Source: Qipengyuania_B thermophila (GTDB taxonomy: Bacteria > Pseudomonadota > Alphaproteobacteria > Sphingomonadales > Sphingomonadaceae). Taken from it: DNA of 64,000 nucleotides. The stretch's first letter is position 1. Each line of letters begins with the position of its first letter. A program made the translations under genes and the position numbers. Below, piece by piece: positions 43,360-51,619 of the stretch. The stretch covers positions 558,001-622,000 of the forward strand of contig NZ_SDSI01000001.1 of the NCBI RefSeq assembly GCF_004153605.1. Direction: 5' to 3'. The notes below the pieces were generated by a model that had not been told where the DNA came from, ran no database searches, and worked only from the letters and a program-made list of their open reading frames with translations.

Positions 43360-44973
43360 ATGAATGCATTCCGTGAGGCGCTGACGCCCTTGGCCCAACG
43401 ATTGCCCCGCATTGCGCGGGAGCACGAGATACTGCGCTTTGCGGCAGATTTGCCGACCGTTGGTAATGGTGCCAACGCGGCGGTGATCGCGCGCCAGCAG
43501 ATTTTGCAATGGGCTCAGAAACGAAGTGGCGGCTCGTTTCCAGCAATGGCCTTTGCCGGTGAAAGTTTCGAACATCTTGCTGCTGGTCGAAACAGTGCTG
43601 CCCTCAGGCTTCAAACAAATGATCTCGATATATGGGCAATCCGCCAAGATGATCCCGATAAGCAGGTTCCGGGTCGGATTTGGACCACGGAGGCGGTTGT
43701 CTGGAAATCAAAGGACGACATTGCTCATGTTGCAGGCCGATTGCTGGTGGGAACGAGCGAAGCGCAAATAGATATTGCGCCCGCTGTGCCTGGATTTGCG
43801 ATGCAGCTTGTCGAGCATTGCGGGATTTGTTCGGCTGGCCACCCCGTTCGCTCAACACCATGGTATATCAATTCACAGGGCGATCAGGACGATTTTCTTG
43901 ATTTATTGACAGACCAGAGAAGGCGGCTCCCGATCGTCGTCATCACCACCATTGACGAGAACGAAACGCGCACTCTGGTTGACCCGGCAGTTCTTGCCCG
44001 TGCGCTAACTGGATTGGCGTTTGTAGTAGCGATTTTGCCGGCCACATCATGGGAGATAACACAACGTTTCGATAAGCGCCGCTCCGTGTTCGGCGGAGCT
44101 GCCCGCGTGTATATGCCGGGCTTCGATGAAGATTCAGACGCGTATGCTCATCCGTTGCTTTTGGCCACCAGCCTGAACACGGTTGAAAAAGGAGCATTGG
44201 GCGAGCGGCGCATCCGGGAGATGGTGTCGCAGTTCAGTTTGCGTGCTGTGCGATTGGGCGAGCACGTGATCCCCTTTTCACGGCTCCGCAGCCTTGCACT
44301 GGAAGCCAAGCAAGAAGTGCTGACCGCAGAAGGGGCGGCCGACGAAGATCAGCTGGCGGCGTCTAATGAACGAATTGCGTCACTAGAGGTGGAATTGCAC
44401 GAAGCCAGGGAAATCGAAAGGCTAGCTATCGAAGAATCGGCAATGGCCGAAGAGCGTGCGCGATTGGCGGAGGCGCAAAGTGCCAACGCGGCGGCGAGGG
44501 TTCAGCAACTCCTACAACAATTGAAGGAACGCGGAATTGATCCAGACGACGGCGCGCAGCTTCCCGAGCAGTGGGGCAGCTTTGTCGATTGGTGTGATGA
44601 GCAGTTGGTCGGCCGGGTTGTGCTCACTGGGGCAGCGCGAAGGGGATGCAAAAAGGCTATCTTTGGCAACGTTCAGCTAGTTGCGCGCTGTATGCTTTGG
44701 CTCGCGACGGAATGCCGATCACGCTTCATGGAAGGCGGCGGGTCGTTGCGCGATGAGGCGCTGGAATCTGGTATTCGCAATGCGCCCTGCGGCAGTGATG
44801 CGTTTGATAGCATTTGGATGAGCGGCAAGATCAAGATCGACTGGCACATTAAGACGGGCGGCAATTCTCGCGCCCCCGAGAATTGTTTGAGAATTTATTA
44901 CGGATGGGACGACGCAACCCAACAGATTATCGTGGCAGATATGCCTGCGCATAGGACCACTGCCGCGTCTTGA
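43360..44973 (+). CDS. large coiled-coil protein of the cargo module, unassigned
   Basis: I do not recognise this 537-residue protein. Residues 1-325 form a globular region with GRIWTTEAVVWKS, LLTDQRRRLPIVVITTID and GGAARVYMPGFDEDSDAYAHPL. A charged coiled coil spans about 325-390. The C-terminal domain (about 400-537) ends in CLRIYYGWDDATQQIIVADMP, which looks like a small alpha/beta effector fold. It lies 88 bp after the GHKL gene with its own ribosome site (GAGGGG), so it may be an optional member of the operon or a separate toxin or sensor. A weak hairpin (GCCCT/AGGGC, 44976-44995) follows. Confidence 0.75.
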   Translation: MNAFREALTPLAQRLPRIAREHEILRFAADLPTVGNGANAAVIARQQILQWAQKRSGGSFPAMAFAGESFEHLAAGRNSAALRLQTNDLDIWAIRQDDPDKQVPGRIWTTEAVVWKSKDDIAHVAGRLLVGTSEAQIDIAPAVPGFAMQLVEHCGICSAGHPVRSTPWYINSQGDQDDFLDLLTDQRRRLPIVVITTIDENETRTLVDPAVLARALTGLAFVVAILPATSWEITQRFDKRRSVFGGAARVYMPGFDEDSDAYAHPLLLATSLNTVEKGALGERRIREMVSQFSLRAVRLGEHVIPFSRLRSLALEAKQEVLTAEGAADEDQLAASNERIASLEVELHEAREIERLAIEESAMAEERARLAEAQSANAAARVQQLLQQLKERGIDPDDGAQLPEQWGSFVDWCDEQLVGRVVLTGAARRGCKKAIFGNVQLVARCMLWLATECRSRFMEGGGSLRDEALESGIRNAPCGSDAFDSIWMSGKIKIDWHIKTGGNSRAPENCLRIYYGWDDATQQIIVADMPAHRTTAAS

Positions 44974-45087
44974 GTGCCCTCTGCCTTTGAAGGGCGGCGC
45001 TCATAAGGAACAAGCGTCCCAGTAATCACTATACGCCAGTATCTTACGGACAGCGCAGTGCAATTCGAACGTGCCGATCAGTTGGAA

Positions 45088-45109
45088 AAGGGTCTATTCG
45101 GGGGTCTCC
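45088..45109 (+). repeat. degenerate third copy of the arm-site doublet
   Basis: AAGGGTCTA and GGGGGTCTCC in tandem match the left-arm doublet at about 21 of 29 positions when aligned with flanks. It sits exactly between the cargo and the backbone. The rest of 44,974-45,154 holds nothing I can assign. Confidence 0.4.
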
Positions 45110-45154
45110 ATGCTCGGTTGATCCTGATCGTACCCTGTTGGCAGGCCGCTAGAC

Positions 45155-45425
45155 CTAGGCCGTGAACTCATAAACGTTGTATCCCGGCACGCATTTGAGA
45201 GGCCCGTCACGAGTGAGCAAGCGCAGTGGCGGTAGCAGAGCTACCGCCACTGCGCCGCGAGCGCTGTGCCGGGCCTCTCAAATGCGCCCTGCGGGTGGAA
45301 CGCGGCCAAATGGCGTCGTTGCGTGGCCTTGCCGGGGGGGCGAAGCCCCGCCTGCGGCCCCGCGCCTAGCCATTTGGCCGCCTCAGTCCATGACGGGGCA
45401 CGACGTTTATGAGTTCACGGCCTAG
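45155..45425. mobile_element. MITE-like element with nested palindromes
   Basis: The 271-bp non-coding element has perfect terminal inverted repeats GCCGTGAACTCATAAACGT (45159-45177 and its complement at 45403-45421), flanked by CTAG on both sides, a target duplication typical of IS5-family transposons. Inside are three further perfect inverted repeats: 17 bp (45190-45206/45270-45286), 16 bp around AGA (45221-45236/45240-45255), and 13 bp (45302-45314/45369-45381). There is no transposase, so it would be mobilised in trans. Confidence 0.75.
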
Positions 45426-45436
45426 TTCTTGACCAG

Positions 45437-45700
45437 TTATGTGGCGCTGCCGAAGTTTTGCTCCCACTCGAACCGGTCCCACTTGGCGGCGGAAATCAGG
45501 TGGGGCGCAACTTGGCAAATGCGCTTCACCTCGTCGGCCTCGACAGAGAGTTCGAGTTCCGTCGCGCCGTCCGCACCTGCCAGCGGGCCGGGACCGGGTG
45601 GCCAGACGATGAGGGTGAACAGGCGTTCCCCCAATTCCTTGCGGGGCGGCTTCACCCGAATGTAGCCGATGCTGGGCAGATCGATGCCGCCGATAATCAT
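45437..45700 (-). CDS. small backbone protein, unknown
   Basis: The 87-residue protein has a good ribosome site (AAGGAAG, six bases before the ATG). It reads as a small beta-rich protein (IGGIDLPSIGYIRVKPPRKELGE, then LFTLIVWPPGP and DEVKRICQVAPHLI). I do not recognise a family. It is the last gene of the leftward backbone, ending 11 bp from the MITE-like element. Confidence 0.6.
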   Translation of the reverse strand: MIIGGIDLPSIGYIRVKPPRKELGERLFTLIVWPPGPGPLAGADGATELELSVEADEVKRICQVAPHLISAAKWDRFEWEQNFGSAT

Positions 45701-45847
45701 GGGTAGCTTCCTTCAGCTTGTGGCCCTTCGGCCCCGGCGCTGAGGCCGGGGCCGGGCGGGCGGGTGCGGAGAACGGGTGCACCCCCAGCCGCCGGGCAAG
45801 GGCGGAACCATACCCCGCCCGGCAAGACGAACTTGGGCGTCAGAGCC

Positions 45848-46087
45848 TCACCGCTTGTTGGCGGGCGTAGGCTCGGACTGGAGATTGGCCGGGTCCGGCG
45901 CGTCGATGACATGCCGCCGGGTGCCCACCTCCACCGGCAGGATGCCCGGCGTCCTCGGCTGGCGCAGGTCCATGGGTTCGAGCGCCTCGTAGGTGTAGCC
46001 GCCCTTGCCGTCCGGGATGGCGATGTTGGCAGGCGGCACGACCGGCGGTTCGGTCTCGTGCGGAGGCTTTGTGGTTTTAGAGTTCAT
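45848..46087 (-). CDS. small backbone protein, unknown
   Basis: The 79-residue proline-rich protein has a strong ribosome site (AAAGGAAC, five bases before the ATG). The N-terminus is polar and probably disordered; the middle contains DGKGGYTYEALEPMDLRQPRTPG. It has no recognised family and no signal or membrane segment. It is part of the leftward backbone unit. Confidence 0.55.
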   Translation of the reverse strand: MNSKTTKPPHETEPPVVPPANIAIPDGKGGYTYEALEPMDLRQPRTPGILPVEVGTRRHVIDAPDPANLQSEPTPANKR

Positions 46088-46105
46088 GATTTGTTCCTTT
46101 CATGG

Positions 46106-46702
46106 TTAAAGTCCGAGTTCGGCCACAAGCGCCGCGCTCTTGTCCGGCCCGAAGCCGTCGCCAACGACCGTGGCGACAAATTTCGAGATGTCGTGGAAGC
46201 CAGCACCTTCAACGCGGAAGATGGGCTGCCCTGCGGTTTGGGCCCAATGCCAATGTTCTTGCGGCAGCCGCGCCAGCAGGGACTTGTGCAAGGTGGCGAT
46301 GCGTGCGGCCTCCCGAGTCTGCGCTTCCGCCGCCGCGTGCAGTGCCGAAAGGACGGCCCGCCATAGCGCTTCCCGCAGCGGCTCCACCTCGGCCAACAGC
46401 CGGGTGTGTTCCTCGCGCAAGGCATTCACGCGCTGCTCGGCCTCGGCAATGTCGCGGGCATAGCGGCTGGCGGCAAAAGTGTGCTGGTCGCGGGCGGTGC
46501 TCCATTCCTCTGCGCTGGCGTAGGCCTCCGGCGTGGGTTGCGGCCCCAGCCGGACCTGCCCGTCCGCCAATGCCGACAAGCGGGCAGATGCCGCGTCCAG
46601 TTCGGCGCGGGCAAAGGCGGCAGCCTTCCGCTGCGCCGCATCGAGCGCTGCCCTTCGCGCGGCGAAGTGCTGCCGGGCCTGTTCGTCGAATAGATCAATC
46701 AT
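46106..46702 (-). CDS. coiled-coil backbone protein, unknown
   Basis: This protein of about 198 residues starts at ATG 46702, which has GGAGAG upstream. It is dominated by long Ala/Glu/Arg-rich helices forming a coiled coil (about 5-140), followed by a small C-terminal domain (HWAQTAGQPIFRVEGAGFHDISKFVATVVGDG). Such helical proteins often accompany primase-helicases in integrative elements and may be a replication accessory, but no function is visible. The first gene after the iteron region. Confidence 0.6.
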   Translation of the reverse strand: MIDLFDEQARQHFAARRAALDAAQRKAAAFARAELDAASARLSALADGQVRLGPQPTPEAYASAEEWSTARDQHTFAASRYARDIAEAEQRVNALREEHTRLLAEVEPLREALWRAVLSALHAAAEAQTREAARIATLHKSLLARLPQEHWHWAQTAGQPIFRVEGAGFHDISKFVATVVGDGFGPDKSAALVAELGL

Positions 46703-46731
46703 GGTGCCGCTCTCCTCAGTCAGCATGGACA

Positions 46732-46858
46732 GGCCCCGAAAAGGCCCCGATGGCCCCGAAAGCCCCGATGTTTAGGGTCTTGCGAACGAATAATTCCTGG
46801 GTGGGAATTAACTTCGTCTAAGGGTCGATTTGGCGGGGCCTGCGGGGCCATCGGGGCC
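46732..46858. other. candidate replication origin with opposed iterons
   Basis: Four GGCCCCGA-type repeats (46732, 46743, 46752, and AGCCCCGA at 46761) face three complementary ones (GCGGGGCC at 46833 and 46842, TCGGGGCC at 46851), mostly in 9-bp phase. They flank a less G+C-rich centre with a perfect dyad TAATTCC (46791-46797)/GGAATTA (46804-46810). The site directly follows the primase-helicase gene. Iterons around an easily melted dyad beside the initiator are what a P4-type origin looks like. The whole can also fold as one long stem. Confidence 0.5.
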
Positions 46859-46877
46859 TTTTTCGGTCTGGCCATGG

Positions 46878-49334
46878 CTACATGCCCCCCAAATCGTCCG
46901 GCGTGCGCCGATATTGCCTCAATTCGGCCCAGCCCCGGCCTGCCAGCGGGCTATCGCCAGACAGCGGCAGAGTGGCAGCGATGTATTGGTTGCGCCCGTC
47001 CACCTTTGGGCGCTCCTCGTGCTTGCAGACGTGCAGCCCGGCGCTGGCCAGCCATCCACGGATGACATGCGCTGGCACGTCGCTGCCCGCGCGGCGCTTG
47101 CCACCGGCAGCGCGCACCCATGGCAAATAGTCTTGCTCCACCAAGATGACCGGCTGCCCTTGCGCCTTGGCCATTTCGGCCAGATCGAGCGCCGCCCGTT
47201 CTTCGGCAGAACGGCTATCCTCGATGAGATGGCTCTTCCGTTTGGTGCCCGGTGCCGTCTCGCCGGGGCGAACAGCGTGGCCCTTGCCCTTCACGAACTC
47301 CTGCGCCCAATGCACGATTGCGCCATGGCCGCCGCTGGCCAGCCAGCCGTGGAAGCGCGCCCAAAAGCCCGCATCGCCATCGGGATGCTTGGCCTCAGTC
47401 ACGCGCGGTACCAGCCACCGCCGGTCGCTCTGCTCGATCATCAATGCGCGCTCGGAGTTTGACCCAAGCAGAAAGTGCGCCTGATTGCGGACGTTGTAGG
47501 TCGCGGTGAACTTCTCATTCACCAGCAGCAATTCGTCTGTGATGGCGGACTTGAGCCGGTTGTAGGCCTTCCAGCTTCCGCCTTCGTAGATTTCATGGAC
47601 GGCGACCAGCCGCTTGCGCGCCAGCCAGCCGTTGAAATCCGAGTTGACGATGAGGGAGGCCGAAGGCGTGCTGCAATTCTGCAATCCGACCAGCGCACAC
47701 ACTATGTCGAACAGCGTGGACTTGCCGACGCCTTGCATGACCGACACCAGCAATACGCCATACATCATCCGCACGCTCGGCAAGGCGACGAGCGTGGCGA
47801 GCCACCGGCAGAACTCGTGGCGATCCTCTTTGTCCGGGAACAGGTGCGCAAGGAACTGCTCCCAGATGCCGCTGGTGTCTTTCCACGGCGCAATGTGCGG
47901 CGGCATGTGCGTATTCAGCACCCGCTGCCCGCCCAGATTGATGATGCCCGGCAAGCGCCCCGGCTCGTAGGCAATGCCATGCACGATCGACTTGTAGGCC
48001 TGTGCCTCGAACACTTCGGACAGGCGGCGCACGTGACTGAATACCCGGTTGATCGCGTCGAACTGCTGCGGATTGAACAACAGCGCCGGGTTGTGCTTCG
48101 GCGCGAACATCGTGCCGCTCGGCGTCACGATCTGAATCCAGAGCGCCGCGAACTCCTGCCGCAAGATTATTGGTGGTGTGCTCGGACGGCCCCGGCCAGT
48201 GGCAGGGGGCGGATTGCCGAGGCGCGTGGCCTGCGTTGCGGGCAGCGTGCAGTCGCGCATGGTAGGCCCGGCATAGCGCGGTGGCCCGTCGCCAGCCTTC
48301 TTGAACAGCTTCGCGGGGAACGGGTCGGCCAAGTCGAAACTCAACGGCCATTGTTCGGTGGTGAACCGCACCGCCTCGACAGTGACCGGATATGCCGCCA
48401 GCAGCCGCGCAATCTTGGGCACCGCGTCGTGCCCCGGCCCGTCATTGTCGGCGACGATGACAATGCGTTCGGCATTGGCCAGCGGCGACCAATCCGTCCT
48501 GTGCGGGTTCAGCGCCCCGCCAATCCAACCCAAGTGCGCCGCGTGCTGCAATTCCTTGCCCCACGGATGGGCGGCGAGCGCGGCCTTGGCTTCCGGAGTG
48601 GCCGCCTCCACCATGCGCCGCACGGCGCGCGCGGCCTTCGCCCCTTCGTGCAGAAAGACGATGCTATGCGTCTTGAGTTGATCGAGACCCCATAGGGGCA
48701 ACAGCCCTTCCGGCTCCAAGCGCCGCCACTGGTTGTCGTCCCAATAGGTCCAAGGTAGACAGGCCTTATCGCCGTTGGCTCTATAGACCCGCTGTTCGAG
48801 CATGATGATCTGACTGTGCCCGGCGGCGTCGGGAATTGTGCGGAACTCGAACAAGTCACCAGCCTTTTGCGCTTCTCGCAGCGCGTCGGGCAGGTATCTT
48901 GCTTCCCAAGGGGTGACGTGCTCTGGCCAGAGCGCCGCCGCCGCCGCTGCGACAATGAGCAGGCGCTCGCTATCTGTGGGCTCGAAATCCGCGGCATTCT
49001 CGCCTTCCGCCGCGCGGACAGGCATCCGCCATTCTGCACCCTCTTTGGTCAGCCTAATGGTGGCGCGCGACTGCACATATTTGCCGTCACGTTGCTCCAC
49101 CCGCGCTGTGCGCATGCCGGTCACTGTCGCACCGATGCGGTCGAGATATGCGCGCACGGGCGGGAGCCACCCCCAATCTGCGATCATGTGCCGGGCGTCC
49201 GCCGCCGGGCCGCTCCCGTCGCCGCTCGCCACAGAGGCGGCGTCGCCGGTAGGTTCGCCCTCGTCCGGTCCCGGCGGTGCTCCCTGAGGCTGCAAACCGG
49301 CTGCCCTGGCGTCGTGCTCCGGGTCGGTCGTCAC
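46878..49334 (-). CDS. primase-helicase of the integrative element (P4-alpha-like)
   Basis: The 818-residue protein combines a TOPRIM/primase-like N-terminal half (SERLLIVAAAAAALWPEH, then FLHEGAKAARAVRRM and RIVIVADNDGPGHDAVPKIA) with a C-terminal ATPase/helicase of the D5/DUF5906 kind (LLVSVMQGVGKSTLF Walker A, FLLGSNSERALMIEQSDRRWLVPRV). It should unwind and prime the excised element's DNA. It starts by overlapping the excisionase gene (ATGA). Its likely origin is the iteron region just downstream. Confidence 0.85.
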   Translation of the reverse strand: MTTDPEHDARAAGLQPQGAPPGPDEGEPTGDAASVASGDGSGPAADARHMIADWGWLPPVRAYLDRIGATVTGMRTARVEQRDGKYVQSRATIRLTKEGAEWRMPVRAAEGENAADFEPTDSERLLIVAAAAAALWPEHVTPWEARYLPDALREAQKAGDLFEFRTIPDAAGHSQIIMLEQRVYRANGDKACLPWTYWDDNQWRRLEPEGLLPLWGLDQLKTHSIVFLHEGAKAARAVRRMVEAATPEAKAALAAHPWGKELQHAAHLGWIGGALNPHRTDWSPLANAERIVIVADNDGPGHDAVPKIARLLAAYPVTVEAVRFTTEQWPLSFDLADPFPAKLFKKAGDGPPRYAGPTMRDCTLPATQATRLGNPPPATGRGRPSTPPIILRQEFAALWIQIVTPSGTMFAPKHNPALLFNPQQFDAINRVFSHVRRLSEVFEAQAYKSIVHGIAYEPGRLPGIINLGGQRVLNTHMPPHIAPWKDTSGIWEQFLAHLFPDKEDRHEFCRWLATLVALPSVRMMYGVLLVSVMQGVGKSTLFDIVCALVGLQNCSTPSASLIVNSDFNGWLARKRLVAVHEIYEGGSWKAYNRLKSAITDELLLVNEKFTATYNVRNQAHFLLGSNSERALMIEQSDRRWLVPRVTEAKHPDGDAGFWARFHGWLASGGHGAIVHWAQEFVKGKGHAVRPGETAPGTKRKSHLIEDSRSAEERAALDLAEMAKAQGQPVILVEQDYLPWVRAAGGKRRAGSDVPAHVIRGWLASAGLHVCKHEERPKVDGRNQYIAATLPLSGDSPLAGRGWAELRQYRRTPDDLGGM

Positions 49335-49639
49335 GCGGCGTCGTCCGGACGAACGGCACCCATGCGAGCTTCAACCGCCGCCTCCATGTCCGCGAGACGC
49401 CAGCCGAACACCTTGGGACTGAAAGTCACACGCGGGGGGAGCTTGCCATCCGCTTCCAGTTCCCGAAGTGTCTTGGGCGTGATGCCGAGCATAGCCGCCG
49501 CCTCGATAAGGCGGACGAGCGTATGGCCGCTGAGGCGCTTGGCGCGTTCGCGGGCGAGGTCCATCTGTTCAACGCGCCGCTGCTTGCGGGCTTCCCATTC
49601 AGCTAGATCGGCACCGTCACGGTGCTTGCGTGCAGGCAT
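49331..49639 (-). CDS. AlpA/excisionase-like DNA-binding protein
   Basis: The 102-residue protein has a MerR-type helix-turn-helix (LVRLIEAAAMLGITPKTLRELEADGKLPPRV, then FSPKVFGWRLADMEAAVEAR), the fold of phage excisionases and AlpA activators. It is basic at the N-terminus. It probably controls excision and expression of the backbone operon it leads. It overlaps the primase gene and lies 302 bp from the integrase. Confidence 0.85.
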   Translation of the reverse strand: MPARKHRDGADLAEWEARKQRRVEQMDLARERAKRLSGHTLVRLIEAAAMLGITPKTLRELEADGKLPPRVTFSPKVFGWRLADMEAAVEARMGAVRPDDAA

Positions 49640-49941
49640 AGGTCACCACCCTTCTCAACCGCCAAGCGGCTAAATGTTGGATGATGCCGAGAGCCTTTAC
49701 GCCGGTTTGATGGGGTGTCCGGTCCCCCCGCTCTGGCAGTCAAGATCGCGTTCGAACGCCAATACATTCGAACGCAACCTTTATGCCTCGACTCGCCGGT
49801 GAAGAAAACAACTTTTCTTTCCCGGCCTATGCGACCCAAAAAGTTGTAATTTGAGCGAGAGCTTAGCTCCTTTCTTTTCCGTCTCCGCGCCAATTCAAAT
49901 TTCTGGTAAGATGGACGCATGTTGTTTTGGTGCTTGCGCGC
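49640..49941. other. regulatory gap between integrase and excisionase
   Basis: No gene is supported here. A perfect 12-bp palindrome GCGTTCGAACGC (49748-49759) is followed by a partial second copy (ATTCGAACGC, 49765-49774), about 110 bp before the excisionase start. This could be the operator of the AlpA-like protein or of a host regulator. The region should hold the leftward backbone promoter. Confidence 0.45.
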
Positions 49942-51387
49942 TCACCGAAACGACATCTGAACTACGTTTTCGGCTGCCGTCCCCTCCACAATCGTCAACA
50001 GTTTGCGGCTCCACCACTCCAGCAGCTCGCGCTTCCTCAGGCGGTAGCGGCGCTGGAGGTCGCCGTGGTCATAGACGCGAGTGACACCAGCGGTAATTTC
50101 GTGGTTCACGGTCGCTTGCAGCACGTCGAGCGGGGCGGACCATGTGATTTCGCCTGCCGCATTCTCTTCGCCGTCGCGGCAGCGGGTTATGAAAGTGTGC
50201 CGCAGGTCGTGTAGCCGCCATGGCGTCACCGGGGTCGCGCCGATCTTGGCCAAAGCCTCCGCCTTCAACTTCCGGGTGTCGGGTCGCAATGCGCCGCCCG
50301 CGCGGATGGACCGCCATTCGGCGTCTGAGAGGTTGGCGAGCTCGCCTTGCACGGTGCGGTTGAGCTTGGCGCGAAGCGGGGTCCAGCCGCTGATGGGCGT
50401 GTCACCTGCCTCTGAGGGGAACACCAAGCCGGACTTGTGCCCTAGCGCCTCGTAGGCCTCCTGCATCTCCCGCAGAATGGCGAGCGCCGGGGCGGTCAGC
50501 GGCACTTCATGTGTGCCCGCGCGATTCTTCACCCGGTCAGCCGAGATGATGAGCAACTGCCGGTCCCAATCGACCTCATCCCAACGCAGCTCTGCAATCT
50601 CCGACCGGCGCTGGCCCGTCAGCATAAGCATACGCACGACCGCGCCGAACGAACCGCCCTGTCGGTTCGTAGCGCGCCAGATGGCGCGCAATTCTTCGTC
50701 AGCGAGAGCCCGAACCTCCTTCACTGGCGCTTGCCGCGCCGTCATGCCGGACGTGGGCAATTGTCCGTGGAACAGACCGCGCGACTGGGCGAAGCGGAAC
50801 ACCATGCGGACGTTCTTCAAAGCTGCATCGACCGGGCCACCGTCTTTCTCAATGCACGACAGAAGGCGGGCAATCATAGCCGGAGTGATCTCATCCAAAC
50901 GGGTGTCGCCCAGCGTCGGCAGCACCAGCCGGGTTAACAGGCTTTCGCGCCCAATGGCGGTGCCCGGTGTCACTGGCCGCTTGCGACCGCCCACCAGTTT
51001 GCTGGCCTTCATGGCCGCCACATATTCCTCGGCCACGTTCGCGAAGGATTGCGCTCGACGGTTTGCTTCTTCCCGCTCCTCAGCCCTGCGCTCCTCAGCG
51101 GCTTTGACCTCTGGGTCGATGCCCTGGGCAGCAAGGACCATAATCTCGTTAGCCGCCTTGCGCGCCGACGCGACGCCTATAGCCGGAAAGCGCCCCAAAA
51201 CCATTTTGCGGCGCTGACTGCGCTTGCCAGCGGTATCGGGCAGCCGGAAGATGGTGACCCAACTCTTGGTGCCGTTCGGCGTGATCCAAAGGAACAACCC
51301 CGGCTCCGTGTCAGATACTTCCGTGCGGCCCTTCGCTGGGCGGCGATAGCGCTCGACTGCGGTGTCGGTCAGATGCGTCTTGGCCAT
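49942..51387 (-). CDS. tyrosine recombinase (integrase, DUF4102 type)
   Basis: The 481-residue phage-type integrase has an N-terminal DUF4102/arm-binding region (AVERYRRPAKGRTEVSDTEPGLFLWITPNG), a core-binding SAM-like domain (about 115-215) and the catalytic domain. The catalytic residues are Arg260 in LTGQRRSE, His393 and Arg396 in LHDLRHT, His429 in VNHE, and nucleophile Tyr439 in RVYDHGD. An insertion of about 40 residues sits before HDLR. It drives recombination at the tRNA-Arg core and lies 185 bp from attR. Confidence 0.95.
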   Translation of the reverse strand: MAKTHLTDTAVERYRRPAKGRTEVSDTEPGLFLWITPNGTKSWVTIFRLPDTAGKRSQRRKMVLGRFPAIGVASARKAANEIMVLAAQGIDPEVKAAEERRAEEREEANRRAQSFANVAEEYVAAMKASKLVGGRKRPVTPGTAIGRESLLTRLVLPTLGDTRLDEITPAMIARLLSCIEKDGGPVDAALKNVRMVFRFAQSRGLFHGQLPTSGMTARQAPVKEVRALADEELRAIWRATNRQGGSFGAVVRMLMLTGQRRSEIAELRWDEVDWDRQLLIISADRVKNRAGTHEVPLTAPALAILREMQEAYEALGHKSGLVFPSEAGDTPISGWTPLRAKLNRTVQGELANLSDAEWRSIRAGGALRPDTRKLKAEALAKIGATPVTPWRLHDLRHTFITRCRDGEENAAGEITWSAPLDVLQATVNHEITAGVTRVYDHGDLQRRYRLRKRELLEWWSRKLLTIVEGTAAENVVQMSFR

Positions 51388-51413
51388 GCCTTTTCTCTGT
51401 CGGTTTGCCCGCG

Positions 51414-51433
51414 AGGGGTCTTTTAGGGGTCTT
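51414..51433 (+). repeat. tandem AGGGGTCTT sites, right arm
   Basis: AGGGGTCTT at 51414-51422 and 51425-51433 (11 bp apart) lies between the integrase start and attR, in the same orientation as the left-arm doublet. In the excised circle the two doublets would flank the att core. Confidence 0.55.
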
Positions 51434-51571
51434 TCCGTCCGTTTTTCAGCGGTCGGCTCCGTTCGCTATCCCCTACGCTTCTCGCTCCAAAACGACAAAA
51501 AGAAAAGCTAAAATAACATCTTAGATGGGACCAAAGGTTGCCTGCGTTCGCCTCCGTTTGTCATGCAGGCC

Positions 51572-51619
51572 GCCCTCCGAAGGCAGAGGTCACAGGTTCG
51601 AATCCTGTCGGGTGCGCCA
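51572..51619 (+). repeat. attR of the integrative element
   Basis: This is a perfect 48-bp copy of the 3' end of tRNA-Arg(CCG), orphaned from the rest of the tRNA. It marks the right junction of the element. Confidence 0.95.

Larger units (their letters stand above)
38385..51619. mobile_element. 13.2-kb integrative element in tRNA-Arg(CCG)
   Basis: The element is bounded by the 48-bp direct repeats. The backbone genes at the right end run leftward: integrase, AlpA-like excisionase, primase-helicase and three small genes. The left half is cargo running rightward and noticeably lower in G+C than the chromosome. There are no capsid, tail, conjugation or relaxase genes, so it resembles a satellite-like (P4-type) integrative element that would need a helper, or an immobile island. 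The chromosomal sequence resumes at 51,620. Confidence 0.93.

Noticed and set aside
44974..44995. Hairpin GCCCT/AGGGC after the 537-residue gene as a terminator
   Set aside because: The stem is only five pairs and there is no T-run, so I mention it only as a weak possibility.
47475..48695. A 406-residue frame opposite the primase-helicase
   Set aside because: Antisense shadow; the primase on the other strand has Walker and TOPRIM-like motifs and a coupled start.
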